From Paracoccaceae bacterium (lineage in GTDB: Bacteria; Pseudomonadota; Alphaproteobacteria; Rhodobacterales; Rhodobacteraceae), in the NCBI GenBank assembly GCA_902602765.1, contig CACKSH010000003.1, positions 62,001-126,000 of the forward strand: 64,000 nucleotides of DNA. Direction: 5' to 3'. Position numbers and translations under genes: made by a program. This document shows positions 26,015 to 34,511 of this stretch, one piece after another. Under the pieces are notes generated by a model, which saw only the letters and a program-made list of their open reading frames with translations, was not told the origin of the DNA and did no database searches. How positions within the stretch are numbered: position 1 is the stretch's first letter; each line of letters opens with the position of its first letter.

Positions 26015-26079
26015 GAATTCCCCCCAAGATTCACAATGTAGTATTATAATTGTAATATAATAATTGTGAAAAATTTAAA

Positions 26080-26113
26080 AAGAACGGGCCGTCACGAAAT
26101 GTGGCCCGCTCTT
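26080..26113 (-). terminator. Intrinsic terminator/attenuator after the TRAP binding-protein gene
   Basis: Read on the minus strand, AAGAGCGGGCC pairs with GGCCCGTTCTT (one G-U pair) around a 12-base loop, and is followed by TTTTTAAATTTTT. It lies 15 bases after the binding-protein stop and before the small permease gene. It should end most transcripts and keep the binding protein in excess. Confidence 0.8.
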
Positions 26114-26128
26114 ACAATTTCGAGACTT

Positions 26129-27214
26129 TTAGACTTTAAACTTATCTCGTTTTTGGGCGAAAACACCGTCAGACATGCTCATCCATGAATAGGTTGATGC
26201 CATTGACTCTTCATAATTGTTACGGATTGTGGCAAATAAATCGTCATCCATAAAACCATCTTGAGCCTCTTTAGCAGCCTTACCGAACGCTTCCCAAATT
26301 GAGTCATCAAATTCTAAAACTTTAACACCAGCTGCTTTAAGTCTGGTGAGCGCGGTCGCGTTGTTAGCGTTTGACTGAGCTAAGTTCCAGCTGTGCGTTG
26401 CGTGTGCGGCTGTTTCAACTATCGCCTTGTGTGGCGCAGATAATGACTCATAGACGTCGAGATTAAATGACGCGCAGAGAGCAGATCCTGGCTCATGGAA
26501 GCCAGAAGTGTAGTAAAATTTGCAGATTTCTTGGAATCCAAGACGCTCATCAGCAAGTGGACCTATCCACTCAGCGCCGTCAATCGCGCCAGAAGCTAGA
26601 GCCTGATAAATTTCTCCTCCAGGAATATTTTGTACTGACGCGCCTGTTAGGCCAAGAGCCTTGCCGCCAAACCCAGGCATACGAAATTTCAAACCTTGTA
26701 GGTCCGCAGCAGAATTGATCTCTTTATTAAACCATCCGCCTGGCTGGTGCCCTGTGTTTCCACAAAGGAATGGTTTGAGGTTAAAAATCGATCCTAGCTC
26801 GCCGTGCAGCTCATAACCACCATTGTGGTAGTACCAGCTCATGATTTCTGGTCCGGTCATTCCAAAAGGAACCGAAGTGAAATACGCAAAACCGGGGTGT
26901 TGACCCATGAAGTAATAATCTGCTGAATGGTATACATCAGCTTGTCCTGCACTTACGGCATCAAACACTTCAAACGCGCCGACAAGAGTACCGGCTGGTT
27001 TTTTGTCGATGGTCAATTGTCCATCAGTCATAGCGCCAACGCGATCACAGAAGTTCTGTGCAGCGTCGTCAAAAACTGCAAAACCTTCTGGTACTGATGT
27101 AACCATTGTTAGCGTGCGTTTGCCTTGGGCATACGCTGGAGCTGCAAGCGTTGCCGCTGCTGCTGTTGCTCCAACTCCTACAGTGGAGCTTTTCAAAAAA
27201 GAACGACGATCCAT
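26129..27214 (-). CDS. TRAP transporter periplasmic binding protein (DctP/TakP type)
   Basis: The 361-residue protein begins MDRRSFLKSSTVGVGATAA and carries a Tat-type RRSFLK signal, cleaved near APAYAQG (about residue 30). The mature part has GAFEVFDAVSAGQADVYHSADYYFMG, GGWFNKEI, LQGLKFRMPGFGGKAL and YQALASGAIDGAEWIGP, characteristic of the TakP-like DctP family that binds organic acids. The ATG at 27214 is preceded by GGGAGGAG; a longer reading from 27277 is rejected. Substrate is probably a carboxylate, unknown in detail; the neighbouring hydroxyacid oxidase gene fits that idea. Confidence 0.9.
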   Translation of the reverse strand: MDRRSFLKSSTVGVGATAAAATLAAPAYAQGKRTLTMVTSVPEGFAVFDDAAQNFCDRVGAMTDGQLTIDKKPAGTLVGAFEVFDAVSAGQADVYHSADYYFMGQHPGFAYFTSVPFGMTGPEIMSWYYHNGGYELHGELGSIFNLKPFLCGNTGHQPGGWFNKEINSAADLQGLKFRMPGFGGKALGLTGASVQNIPGGEIYQALASGAIDGAEWIGPLADERLGFQEICKFYYTSGFHEPGSALCASFNLDVYESLSAPHKAIVETAAHATHSWNLAQSNANNATALTRLKAAGVKVLEFDDSIWEAFGKAAKEAQDGFMDDDLFATIRNNYEESMASTYSWMSMSDGVFAQKRDKFKV

Positions 27215-27233
27215 TAAATCTCCTCCCGAGTTA

Positions 27234-27299
27234 TAGTTCTCGTACAAATTAGTTCTCGTAACGTAAATTTGGTTCATTTTTTAGATTGTCAAGCAATCT
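27234..27299 (-). promoter_or_regulatory. Candidate TRAP-operon promoter with direct and inverted repeats
   Basis: On the minus strand a perfect TTGACA -35 (27287-27292) lies inside the inverted repeat AGATTG-TCAAG-CAATCT (27283-27299). The matching -10 (around 27264-27269, AATTTA) is weak, so an activator may be needed. Closer to the gene, the 10-mer TAGTTCTCGT (plus-strand reading) occurs twice, at 27234-27243 and 27250-27259, with a 16-base period. This places the repeats in the leader just before the Shine-Dalgarno sequence. Confidence 0.45.
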
Positions 27300-27353
27300 G
27301 GCGGGTTGGTTACAGTATGTTCGCAGACAAATAAAGGAGAAAATTACCGTTTA

Positions 27354-27382
27354 AATCCGAAAAAGGGTCTCTTTTTCAGATT
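27354..27382 (+). terminator. Terminator-like hairpin inside a divergent region
   Basis: AATCCGAAAAAG pairs with CTTTTTCAGATT (11 of 12 bases) over a GGTCT loop, and is followed by TTTCTATT on the plus strand. No annotated gene ends here, so it may terminate a short transcript or form part of the leader of the gene at 27534. Confidence 0.5.
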
Positions 27383-27533
27383 TTTCTATTGTAAGGCATT
27401 AGAAAACAAACATTTTAATTGTTTGAATAAAATAGTAACAACACTCGTCTAGTTCTATGTTCGGAAGTAATCTCAATGTTAACTGATTCTAATAAGATTA
27501 ATTTTCAGACCTATTTATAAAGCGAGCCCTTCT

Positions 27534-29120
27534 ATGATTGAAACAGCCCTAGGAACTTCGATTGCGTTCACCGCACCTCATCGGCTGGCTTCTAAAGCTG
27601 GTTATGATATTTTAGAAGCAGGCGGTACCGCTGTAGAGGCCATGGTGGCCGCAGCGGCTCAAATTGCAGTAGTCTATCCACATATGAATAGCATTGGCGG
27701 AGATGGATTCTGGCTGATTAAAAAAAAGGATCAATCGCCCGTTGCCATATCAGCGTGTGGGCCTGCCGCTGAACAAGCCATTCCTGAATGGTATCAAAGA
27801 AAAGGTTACAAAAGTTTTTTGCCAACGAGAGGGCCTTTGGCAGCATTGACAGTGCCAGGTACGATTGCAGGCTGGAAGTTAGCAATGACCCTCGATAATC
27901 CAAAACGAGCAGTTCCGCTGAATGATTTGCTTTCAGCTGCTGTAGAAAGAGCAAAAAATGGAGTAGCTGTAACGAAGAATCAGCATGAAACACTGGCCGC
28001 CAAAAAGCATGAGCTTGTATCAGTTTCTGGATTTAAGGATTTTTACTTGGATAAAGGTCACGAGCCTGAGGTTGGTTCAAAACTTCTTCAAACGAAACTA
28101 GGTGAAACACTTGAGCACTTGGGTCGCTACGGGCTTGACGATTTTTACACGGGCGAGCTGGGAAAAATTCATGGTGAATTTTTGAGCAACGCTGGTAGCC
28201 CGCTTAAACTTAGTGACTTTGAAAGGTTCAAAGCAGAATTGCAGCAACCTCTTTCAATATGCACTTCTGTGGGGCAAATATTCAATTTACGTCCCCCAAC
28301 TCAAGGAATGTCCTCGCTAGCAATACTTGGAATTTATGATCGAATAAAAAAAGATAACTGCGATGATTTCGATTTTGTTCATCGACTTGTTGAAGCAACC
28401 AAACAGGCTTTTATCACACGAAATTTAGAGTTAGGTGATCCTGCCAACATGAGGGTAAGCGCTGAACGCCTTATTTCTGACTCATATCTAGATAATTGTG
28501 CTTCGAAAATTTCTGACGATAGGGCAATGGATTGGCCAGAAGTTGCTAAAAAAGGTGATACTATTTGGATGGGTGCAGTAGATGATAAAGGAACGGTGGT
28601 AAGTTTTATTCAAAGCATTTTCTGGGAATTTGGCAGTGGATTGATCTGTCCTGAAACCGGAGTCCTTTTCCAGAATCGTGGTGCAGGATTTTCTTTATTT
28701 CCCGGCCCAAACTGCCTAGCTCCGGGAAGGAAGCCATTCCACACTCTTAACCCTGCAATGGCTATTATGTATGACGGTCGCATCGTTTCGTATGGAACAA
28801 TGGGCGGAGAGGGTCAACCTCAAACACAAGCAGCAATATTTTCTAGATATGCATTTCATGGCGTTGATTTACAGCGGTCAATATCTTCACCTAGATGGCT
28901 TTTGGGAAAAACTTGGGGTGATGATACGACCAGTTTAAAGTTGGAGAGATCCTTCGACTTAGATCTGGTAGAGAAATTGTCTAGCGCGGGTCATGATACT
29001 GAACTGGTTCCGGCGAACAATAGTTTGATGGGTCATGCAGGCGCGGTAGTTAGTCACCCAGATGGTAGAGTTGAAGCGGCATCTGATGCTCGCTCAGATG
29101 GCATTGCACTTGCTGGCTGA
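27534..29120 (+). CDS. Gamma-glutamyltransferase-family (Ntn-hydrolase) protein
   Basis: The 528-residue protein matches the GGT fold: ASKAGYDILEAGGTAVEAMVAA, GGDGFW, ALTVPGTIAGW, LRPPTQGMSSLAILG and GTMGGEGQPQTQA. The autoprocessing and nucleophile threonine is expected at T343 in GDTIWMGAVD, where typical GGTs have TTHxSVVD, so the two residues after it differ. There is no signal peptide, whereas many bacterial GGTs are periplasmic, so it probably acts in the cytoplasm on an imported gamma-glutamyl, amide or related substrate. The ATG at 27534 is used. It is followed after 67 bases by the FAD oxidase gene, perhaps one operon. Confidence 0.88.
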   Translation: MIETALGTSIAFTAPHRLASKAGYDILEAGGTAVEAMVAAAAQIAVVYPHMNSIGGDGFWLIKKKDQSPVAISACGPAAEQAIPEWYQRKGYKSFLPTRGPLAALTVPGTIAGWKLAMTLDNPKRAVPLNDLLSAAVERAKNGVAVTKNQHETLAAKKHELVSVSGFKDFYLDKGHEPEVGSKLLQTKLGETLEHLGRYGLDDFYTGELGKIHGEFLSNAGSPLKLSDFERFKAELQQPLSICTSVGQIFNLRPPTQGMSSLAILGIYDRIKKDNCDDFDFVHRLVEATKQAFITRNLELGDPANMRVSAERLISDSYLDNCASKISDDRAMDWPEVAKKGDTIWMGAVDDKGTVVSFIQSIFWEFGSGLICPETGVLFQNRGAGFSLFPGPNCLAPGRKPFHTLNPAMAIMYDGRIVSYGTMGGEGQPQTQAAIFSRYAFHGVDLQRSISSPRWLLGKTWGDDTTSLKLERSFDLDLVEKLSSAGHDTELVPANNSLMGHAGAVVSHPDGRVEAASDARSDGIALAG

Positions 29121-29187
29121 TCTGTAATATACTTTTATTGAAAATTATCTCGAAAGCTTAACCAGATTGAACATAATTGGTAAAAAA

Positions 29188-30561
29188 ATGAATGATATCG
29201 ATAAAGTTTACGAAATTTTACGAGCTACTTTGGCCGACAGATGTTCGCGGGGTGAAAGCGTAAGAGATCTTCACTCAAGAGACTCTGCATATGCTGTTCC
29301 AAGAATGCCAGATATGGTTGTCTTCCCACAATCTGAAGAGGAAGTATGTCAGATTGTCAAAACCTGTAACGAGCATTCCTGCCCTGTTATTCCTTTTGGT
29401 GTGGGCAGTTCGCTAGAGGGTCAAGTCGTTCCTGTAAAAGGAGGAGTAAGTATAGATTTCTCCCATATGAATAAAATAATTTCTGTTGAGAGTGAAGATC
29501 TTATAGCTACTGTAGAACCTGGAGTGACTCGCGTGCAATTAAATGAGTATCTGCGAGATCAAGGGCTTATGTTCACAGTTGACCCAGGAGCAGATGCATC
29601 AATTGGGGGCATGTGTGCTACGAGAGCATCTGGCACTAATTCGGTAAGATATGGAACGATGCGCGAAAATGTTTTAGCGTTAAGAGTTGCTTTGCCGGAT
29701 GGACGACTTATCACTACGGGGTCAAGCGCACCAAAGTCTGCATCTGGATATGATTTAACGCGACTTTTTGTTGGGTCTGAGGGTACTCTTGGAGTGATTA
29801 CTCAAATAAAACTTCGGCTTTTTGGCCAGCCAGATTCTATAAGGTCATCAAGTTGTATTTTTGATGAAATTTCAGATGCTGTGAACACAGTCATTCTCGC
29901 TATTCAATCCGGTATTCCAATTGCACGCGTTGAGCTTCTTGATGAAACTCAGATGCGTGGGATGAATAATTATAACAAAGATCTTGAATTTCCCGAAAAA
30001 CCACACCTTTTTCTTGAGTTCCATGGATCATCTGCGAGCACGCAAGAGCAAATAGACGACTTCAAGTTAATTGCCGAGGAGTACGGTGCCTATAACTTTG
30101 ATTGGGCAACTAAAACTGAAGAGAGAAACCGATTGTGGAAGGCTAGACACGATGCATATTATGCGGCTAAATCACTCATGCCGGGCGGCCTATCGTTAGT
30201 GACTGATGTGTGTGTTCCCATATCTGCACTGTCGGCCTCAATTGAAAAAACTAAGAAGGCCATTGAAAAATCTGGCTTATTAGCCCCAATCGCAGGTCAT
30301 GTTGGCGATGGTAATTATCATTTGATGATATTATTTGACGGTGCAAGCGAAGATGGACTGTCTCGCGCTAAAAGCCTTGCTTCAGAGGTAAATGAAATTG
30401 CATTAGATTTTGGTGGCACTGTAACTGGTGAACATGGGATTGGCTCGGGTAAAAGGTCATATATGGAAAGAGAGCATGGTGAAGCTTGGTCCATAATGGG
30501 AAATATTAAAGAATTATTTGACCCAAATAATATAATGAACCCCGGTAAACTTGTTCCTTGA
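29188..30561 (+). CDS. FAD-linked D-2-hydroxyacid dehydrogenase/oxidase (GlcD/LDH-cytochrome type)
   Basis: The protein has about 457 residues. An N-terminal PCMH-type FAD domain shows PFGVGSSLEGQVVPVKGGVSIDF, TVDPGADASIGGM, RYGTMRENVLALRVALPDG and SASGYDLTRLFVGSEGTLG. A C-terminal oxidase-type cap has AGHVGDGNYHLMI and GTVTGEHGIGSGKR. These are hallmarks of glycolate oxidase GlcD and D-lactate dehydrogenase (cytochrome). It oxidises a 2-hydroxy acid to a 2-oxo acid. ATG at 29188 is chosen; an in-frame TTG at 29167 is possible. The adjacent TakP-like TRAP system may import the hydroxyacid (inference). It converges on the photolyase gene with a 6-base gap. Confidence 0.9.
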   Translation: MNDIDKVYEILRATLADRCSRGESVRDLHSRDSAYAVPRMPDMVVFPQSEEEVCQIVKTCNEHSCPVIPFGVGSSLEGQVVPVKGGVSIDFSHMNKIISVESEDLIATVEPGVTRVQLNEYLRDQGLMFTVDPGADASIGGMCATRASGTNSVRYGTMRENVLALRVALPDGRLITTGSSAPKSASGYDLTRLFVGSEGTLGVITQIKLRLFGQPDSIRSSSCIFDEISDAVNTVILAIQSGIPIARVELLDETQMRGMNNYNKDLEFPEKPHLFLEFHGSSASTQEQIDDFKLIAEEYGAYNFDWATKTEERNRLWKARHDAYYAAKSLMPGGLSLVTDVCVPISALSASIEKTKKAIEKSGLLAPIAGHVGDGNYHLMILFDGASEDGLSRAKSLASEVNEIALDFGGTVTGEHGIGSGKRSYMEREHGEAWSIMGNIKELFDPNNIMNPGKLVP

Positions 30562-30567
30562 CAAAAA

Positions 30568-32082
30568 TTAAAAATCTAATCGAAGCTGGTTACTCTCATT
30601 AGGCACTACTTTTGTATCTTTGTTCTTTCTTGGTTTGCGTTTCAACCGACTTGCATGTTTTCGTACTAAACTAATCGTTTCATCTGAGTTTTTAATTTGT
30701 TTTTTATGTGAGTATATTTTTTCTTTTGCGGCAGCTCTGGCGAGTTTCTCATCAACAATTGGTTTTGGATAATTTGGAGTGGCATTTTCTAGAAGCCATG
30801 GCTGATGTATAAATTGTGTTGGCAGATTGCTTAGTTCTGGAACCCATTGCTTGATAAAATCGCCGTTAGGATCCTGGTCCATACTCTGTTTGATAGGATT
30901 ATATATGCGTATTGAGTTCATGCCAGTTGTACCGGACTGCATCTGTATTTGGCTGTAATGTATGCCAGGTTCATAATCCAGAAACTGTCGTGCTAAGTGC
31001 TTTGCAGTTAAACGCCAATCCAACCACAAGTGGTAACTAGCAAAGCTAACTAACATTGCCCGCATCCTAAAATTTAACCATCCTGTTGCATTTAAGTAGC
31101 GCATACATGCATCGATCATCGGGTAGCCAGTCATGCCAGTTTCCCAGGCCGCCAGAACCTTATGATCACAAAGTGATGGTCGAAGTTTTTCAAAAGAGCT
31201 ATGCAATGTGTGAGTTTCAATAGACGGCTGATCTTCAAGTTTCTGGATAAAGTGACAGTGCCATCTTAATCGTGATGAAAAACTTCTTAAGGACTTGGAA
31301 TATTTTTTATTGTTATTGCCGAGTCCCCGAGCGTATTTTTCTGTAGTCTGATAGGCTTCTCTAACTGAAATTTGACCAAATGCCAGATATGGGGAAATAC
31401 GTGAACAGCTTGTTTCAGCTGTGATCGGAGATGACATTTCAAATGTATAGTCTTGTCCTCTTGAATTCAAAAATGAATTTAAAGTATCGATAGCGGCTGA
31501 CCGCGTCGCGCTCTGAGAGGAAATGGGTTGCCCAGCTGATAAGTTTAGCTGTGAGGCTTCTGGAATATTGTCACTACTAATTTTTATAGACTTAATTTGA
31601 GGAGGCACCGAAATGAGGGGAGCAGACATTGCAGAATACCACTTACGAGACCATCCATTTCTATTACTGAGGTTACGAATGACCCCATTTTTAGGGATCT
31701 CTGTCCATGCAACTTTATTGTCTCTCGCCCACGATTTTACAGCCCTGTCTCTTTTGTACGTCCATAAATTCCATGTTTCTTGATGCGAAAAAATAGTATT
31801 AACTTGGTACTGAGAGTTAAGATGGTCAAAAATATCAATCGCGCTGCCAACAAATACTGCCAGATTTCCACCTACAGCTTTAAGTTGCTTTTCTAAATCT
31901 TTCAGTGCTTCTTTTAAAAAAGTATATTGCCGATAACTATGATCCGGCTCTTTCCAAAGCTCTGGTTCGAAAATAAAAATTGGTAGAATATTGCCGTCGT
32001 GGGCCGCCAATGAAAGTGGAACATTATCAAATATTCTTAGGTCCCTTTTGAACCAAACAATATTTATAGATATTTTTGCCAA
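30568..32082 (-). CDS. Cryptochrome/DNA photolyase family flavoprotein
   Basis: The 504-residue protein starts with the photolyase N-terminal domain ([20 protein letters not shown]). The FAD-binding helical domain has [47 protein letters not shown] and [21 protein letters not shown]. In place of the usual W-x-W-x-A-G-type FAD segment it has [21 protein letters not shown], which marks a distinct subgroup; repair versus signalling activity is not settled by sequence. The C-terminal tail of about 45 residues is basic ([10 protein letters not shown]). It starts with TTG at 32082, supported by GAGGG six bases upstream. It probably repairs UV lesions with blue light. Confidence 0.9.
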   Translation of the reverse strand: MAKISINIVWFKRDLRIFDNVPLSLAAHDGNILPIFIFEPELWKEPDHSYRQYTFLKEALKDLEKQLKAVGGNLAVFVGSAIDIFDHLNSQYQVNTIFSHQETWNLWTYKRDRAVKSWARDNKVAWTEIPKNGVIRNLSNRNGWSRKWYSAMSAPLISVPPQIKSIKISSDNIPEASQLNLSAGQPISSQSATRSAAIDTLNSFLNSRGQDYTFEMSSPITAETSCSRISPYLAFGQISVREAYQTTEKYARGLGNNNKKYSKSLRSFSSRLRWHCHFIQKLEDQPSIETHTLHSSFEKLRPSLCDHKVLAAWETGMTGYPMIDACMRYLNATGWLNFRMRAMLVSFASYHLWLDWRLTAKHLARQFLDYEPGIHYSQIQMQSGTTGMNSIRIYNPIKQSMDQDPNGDFIKQWVPELSNLPTQFIHQPWLLENATPNYPKPIVDEKLARAAAKEKIYSHKKQIKNSDETISLVRKHASRLKRKPRKNKDTKVVPNESNQLRLDF

Positions 32083-32208
32083 CTTTATCCCTCAAGTTCG
32101 TTAATTTTAAGATAGGTAACCTGTGCTGACAACAAACCTTTAGTTTCTACAGCCTATTGTCCGAAGAATAAAACGCTCTGCGTCATATTTGCAAAGCACT
32201 TATTTTAG

Positions 32209-32284
32209 TGGTGAGCCGTACAGGATTTGAACCTGTGACCCACTGATTAAAAGTCAGTTGCTCTACCAACTGAGCTAACGGCCC
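32209..32284 (-). tRNA. tRNA-Lys (anticodon UUU), CCA encoded
   Basis: The reverse complement gives a 76-base tRNA. The acceptor GGGCCGT pairs with ACGGCTC, followed by A and an encoded CCA (32209-32211). The D arm is AGCTCAGTTGGTAGAGC, the anticodon stem-loop CTGACTTTTAATCAG with UUU, and the T arm AGGTTCAAATCCT. The surrounding 32083-32391 stretch otherwise holds only a small hairpin at 32311-32326 (GCCTTG-GGGT-CAAGGC). The expected promoter lies in 32285-32391 but no clear -35/-10 pair stands out. Confidence 0.97.
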
Positions 32285-32391
32285 ACTAGGGAGCTAACTA
32301 GGAACACTATGCCTTGGGGTCAAGGCCGAAATTAGAGAAAATCGAACTATCTATGGATTTAAGCCGAATTTACGGGTATACGCGCGCCATT

Positions 32392-33231
32392 ATGCTTTCC
32401 GACGATAGAAATATATCATTTTTGAAGATGCATGGTCTGGGAAATGACTTTGTTATTATTGATTCGCGACACAAACGCATCAATTTGCCGGCTAATCTTA
32501 TTAGAAAATTGGGAGATCGAAACTTTGGTGTGGGGTTCGATCAATTGGGGATCATCCAGAATAGTGAAGTATCCGATGCACACTTAACTTTCTTCAATTC
32601 TGATGGCTCTGTTTCAGCCACCTGTGGTAATGCTACCCGCTGTATAGCGAATTTTTTGATGCTAGAGACTAAAAAAGACGAAATAGACCTTTCAACGGAT
32701 TACATATCGTTGAAAGCAAAGCGTGAGATTGACGGTTCCGTATCTGTAAATATGGGGCTTCCCGATACACATTGGCAAAAAATACCACTGTCAAAGGAAG
32801 TTGATACATTATTTCTGCCGCTCCTCGGGCAACCAACTGCAACTAGTTTGGGTAATCCTCATTGCTCCTTTTTTGTAGATAATTTAGATCAAGTGAGGAT
32901 AGAAGCGGAAGGTGCTAAAATAGAAAAACATCCTTTATTCCCTCAAAAAACTAATGTTCAATTTGTCTCTGTTGTATCCGAGGACCGCTTGCGAGTAAGG
33001 GTATGGGAAAGAGGCGTTGGTGTTACTAAGGCTTCTGGCTCGTCGGCCTGTGCTGCTGTGGCTGCATCTGTCCGAAGAAAAATTACCGGAAACAAGGTGT
33101 ACGTTGACCTAGATGGTGGAACGCTCGTGGTTAATTACAAAGATGACGGAATATGGTTGAAGGGCCCAACAATGCATGTTTTCGATGGACAGCTAAACAC
33201 ACAGTTTTTGGACTATGTTTATGAAAAGTGA
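32392..33231 (+). CDS. dapF: Diaminopimelate epimerase
   Basis: The protein has about 279 residues. It has the N-terminal KMHGLGNDFVIIDSR, the first catalytic cysteine in SATCGNATRC, NPHCSFFVDN, and the second cysteine in KASGSSACAAV. It interconverts LL- and meso-diaminopimelate for lysine and peptidoglycan synthesis. ATG at 32392 (MLSDDRNISFLKMHG) gives near-standard length; ATG at 32353 and the start at 32314 are possible, and none has a strong ribosome site. Its end overlaps the mtaB start by 11 bases. This dapF-mtaB pairing suggests an operon. Confidence 0.95.
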   Translation: MLSDDRNISFLKMHGLGNDFVIIDSRHKRINLPANLIRKLGDRNFGVGFDQLGIIQNSEVSDAHLTFFNSDGSVSATCGNATRCIANFLMLETKKDEIDLSTDYISLKAKREIDGSVSVNMGLPDTHWQKIPLSKEVDTLFLPLLGQPTATSLGNPHCSFFVDNLDQVRIEAEGAKIEKHPLFPQKTNVQFVSVVSEDRLRVRVWERGVGVTKASGSSACAAVAASVRRKITGNKVYVDLDGGTLVVNYKDDGIWLKGPTMHVFDGQLNTQFLDYVYEK

Positions 33232-34495
33232 AATTAAATTCTCTACATTAGGATGCCGCCTTAATTCCTATGAGACTGAGGCTATGCGTCAGCTAGCAGA
33301 TACTGCCGGGATAAATGAGGCCGTTGTAATTAATACGTGTGCGGTCACACAACAAGCGGTCAGTAAATCAAGGCAAGAGATTAGGCGGCTTCGACGAGAA
33401 AACCCAAAGTCAATATTAATTGTTACAGGCTGTGCAGCGCAAATAGATCCTAATAGCTTTTCAAAAATGGGCGAAGTTGATTTTGTGCTTGGGAATTCGG
33501 AAAAAATGCGTCCTGAAGTCTGGTTTGATTTGTCTTCAGGTTTATCAGCTGAAAGCGAACGTGTTCAGGTAGATGATATAATGTCAGTTTCAGAAACGGC
33601 GAGCCATTTAATAGATGGCTTTGGAACACGAAGTCGCGCATATGTTCAAATCCAAAATGGATGTGATCATCGTTGTACTTTTTGCACAATACCATTTGGA
33701 AGAGGCAATTCGCGGTCCGTTCCTGCTGGCGTAGTAGTTGAGCAGATAAAACGCCTAGTTCAAAAAGGCTACAAGGAAATTGTCTTGACGGGAGTAGATC
33801 TAACTAGCTGGGGCGCGGATCTGCCGGTGCAGCCAAAGTTAGGAAACCTTGTACTTAGAATTTTGCGTCTAATTCCAGACTTAAAGAGGCTTCGAATAAG
33901 TTCCATTGATAGTATTGAAGTCGATGAAGAACTTTTAGATGCAATTGCAACAGAAAGCAGGCTTATGCCGCACTTTCACCTAAGCCTTCAACATGGTGAT
34001 GACCTAATTCTAAAACGCATGAAAAGGCGTCACTTAAGAGAAGATGCGATTTTGTTCTGTGAAAATGTTCGTAAACTACGACCGGAAGTTACTTTTGGAG
34101 CGGACATAATAGCTGGATTTCCCACAGAGACAGATAAACATTTTGAGAGTTCAATTAAATTAGTAGATGATTGTGGCTTAACATGGTTACACATTTTTCC
34201 ATATTCCAAGAGAGATGGGACACCAGCATCGAAGATGCCTCAGGTACAAAGTAGAATTATAATGGAGCGAGCAAAAGTCTTAAGGTCAATTGGGAAAGAA
34301 GCAGTCTATAAACATCTTAGTATGCAGGTAGGAAAAAACGTGAAAGTACTAATGGAAAGTCCTAAAATGGGACGCACAGAGCAGTTCGCACAAGTACTCT
34401 TTAATAAAGAATTACAAGAGGGCGTTATCGTAAACGCAAAGATATATTCAGCGACTGAAAACTGCTTATTAGCTGGAGTTGTCCATCAAACATGA
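33221..34495 (+). CDS. mtaB: tRNA N6-threonylcarbamoyladenosine methylthiotransferase MtaB
   Basis: The 424-residue radical SAM methylthiotransferase has the N-terminal UPF0004 domain with cysteines in TLGCRLNSYE, NTCAVT and VTGCAAQ. The radical-SAM CDHRCTFC motif (about residues 145-155) follows, with FGRGNSRS and a C-terminal TRAM-like region. MtaB adds a methylthio group to t6A37 to give ms2t6A in tRNA-Lys(UUU) and related tRNAs; such a tRNA gene lies less than 1 kb upstream. ATG at 33221 has GGA at a better spacing than the ATG at 33215. It overlaps dapF. Confidence 0.93.
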   Translation: MKSEIKFSTLGCRLNSYETEAMRQLADTAGINEAVVINTCAVTQQAVSKSRQEIRRLRRENPKSILIVTGCAAQIDPNSFSKMGEVDFVLGNSEKMRPEVWFDLSSGLSAESERVQVDDIMSVSETASHLIDGFGTRSRAYVQIQNGCDHRCTFCTIPFGRGNSRSVPAGVVVEQIKRLVQKGYKEIVLTGVDLTSWGADLPVQPKLGNLVLRILRLIPDLKRLRISSIDSIEVDEELLDAIATESRLMPHFHLSLQHGDDLILKRMKRRHLREDAILFCENVRKLRPEVTFGADIIAGFPTETDKHFESSIKLVDDCGLTWLHIFPYSKRDGTPASKMPQVQSRIIMERAKVLRSIGKEAVYKHLSMQVGKNVKVLMESPKMGRTEQFAQVLFNKELQEGVIVNAKIYSATENCLLAGVVHQT

Positions 34496-34511
34496 GTAAA
34501 AGTTTTCAGAA

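Larger units (their letters stand above)
27215..27533. other. Divergent intergenic region between TRAP and gamma-glutamyltransferase-family genes
   Basis: This is 319 A+T-rich bases without a credible gene. It holds the TRAP promoter elements (27234-27299), a terminator-like hairpin (27354-27382), and then about 150 bases leading to the ATG at 27534 in which I see no clear promoter or Shine-Dalgarno sequence. Confidence 0.6.

Noticed and set aside
32311-32326. GCCTTG-GGGT-CAAGGC hairpin between tRNA-Lys and dapF
   Set aside because: Short stem, no U-tract on either strand; too weak to call a terminator or leader element.
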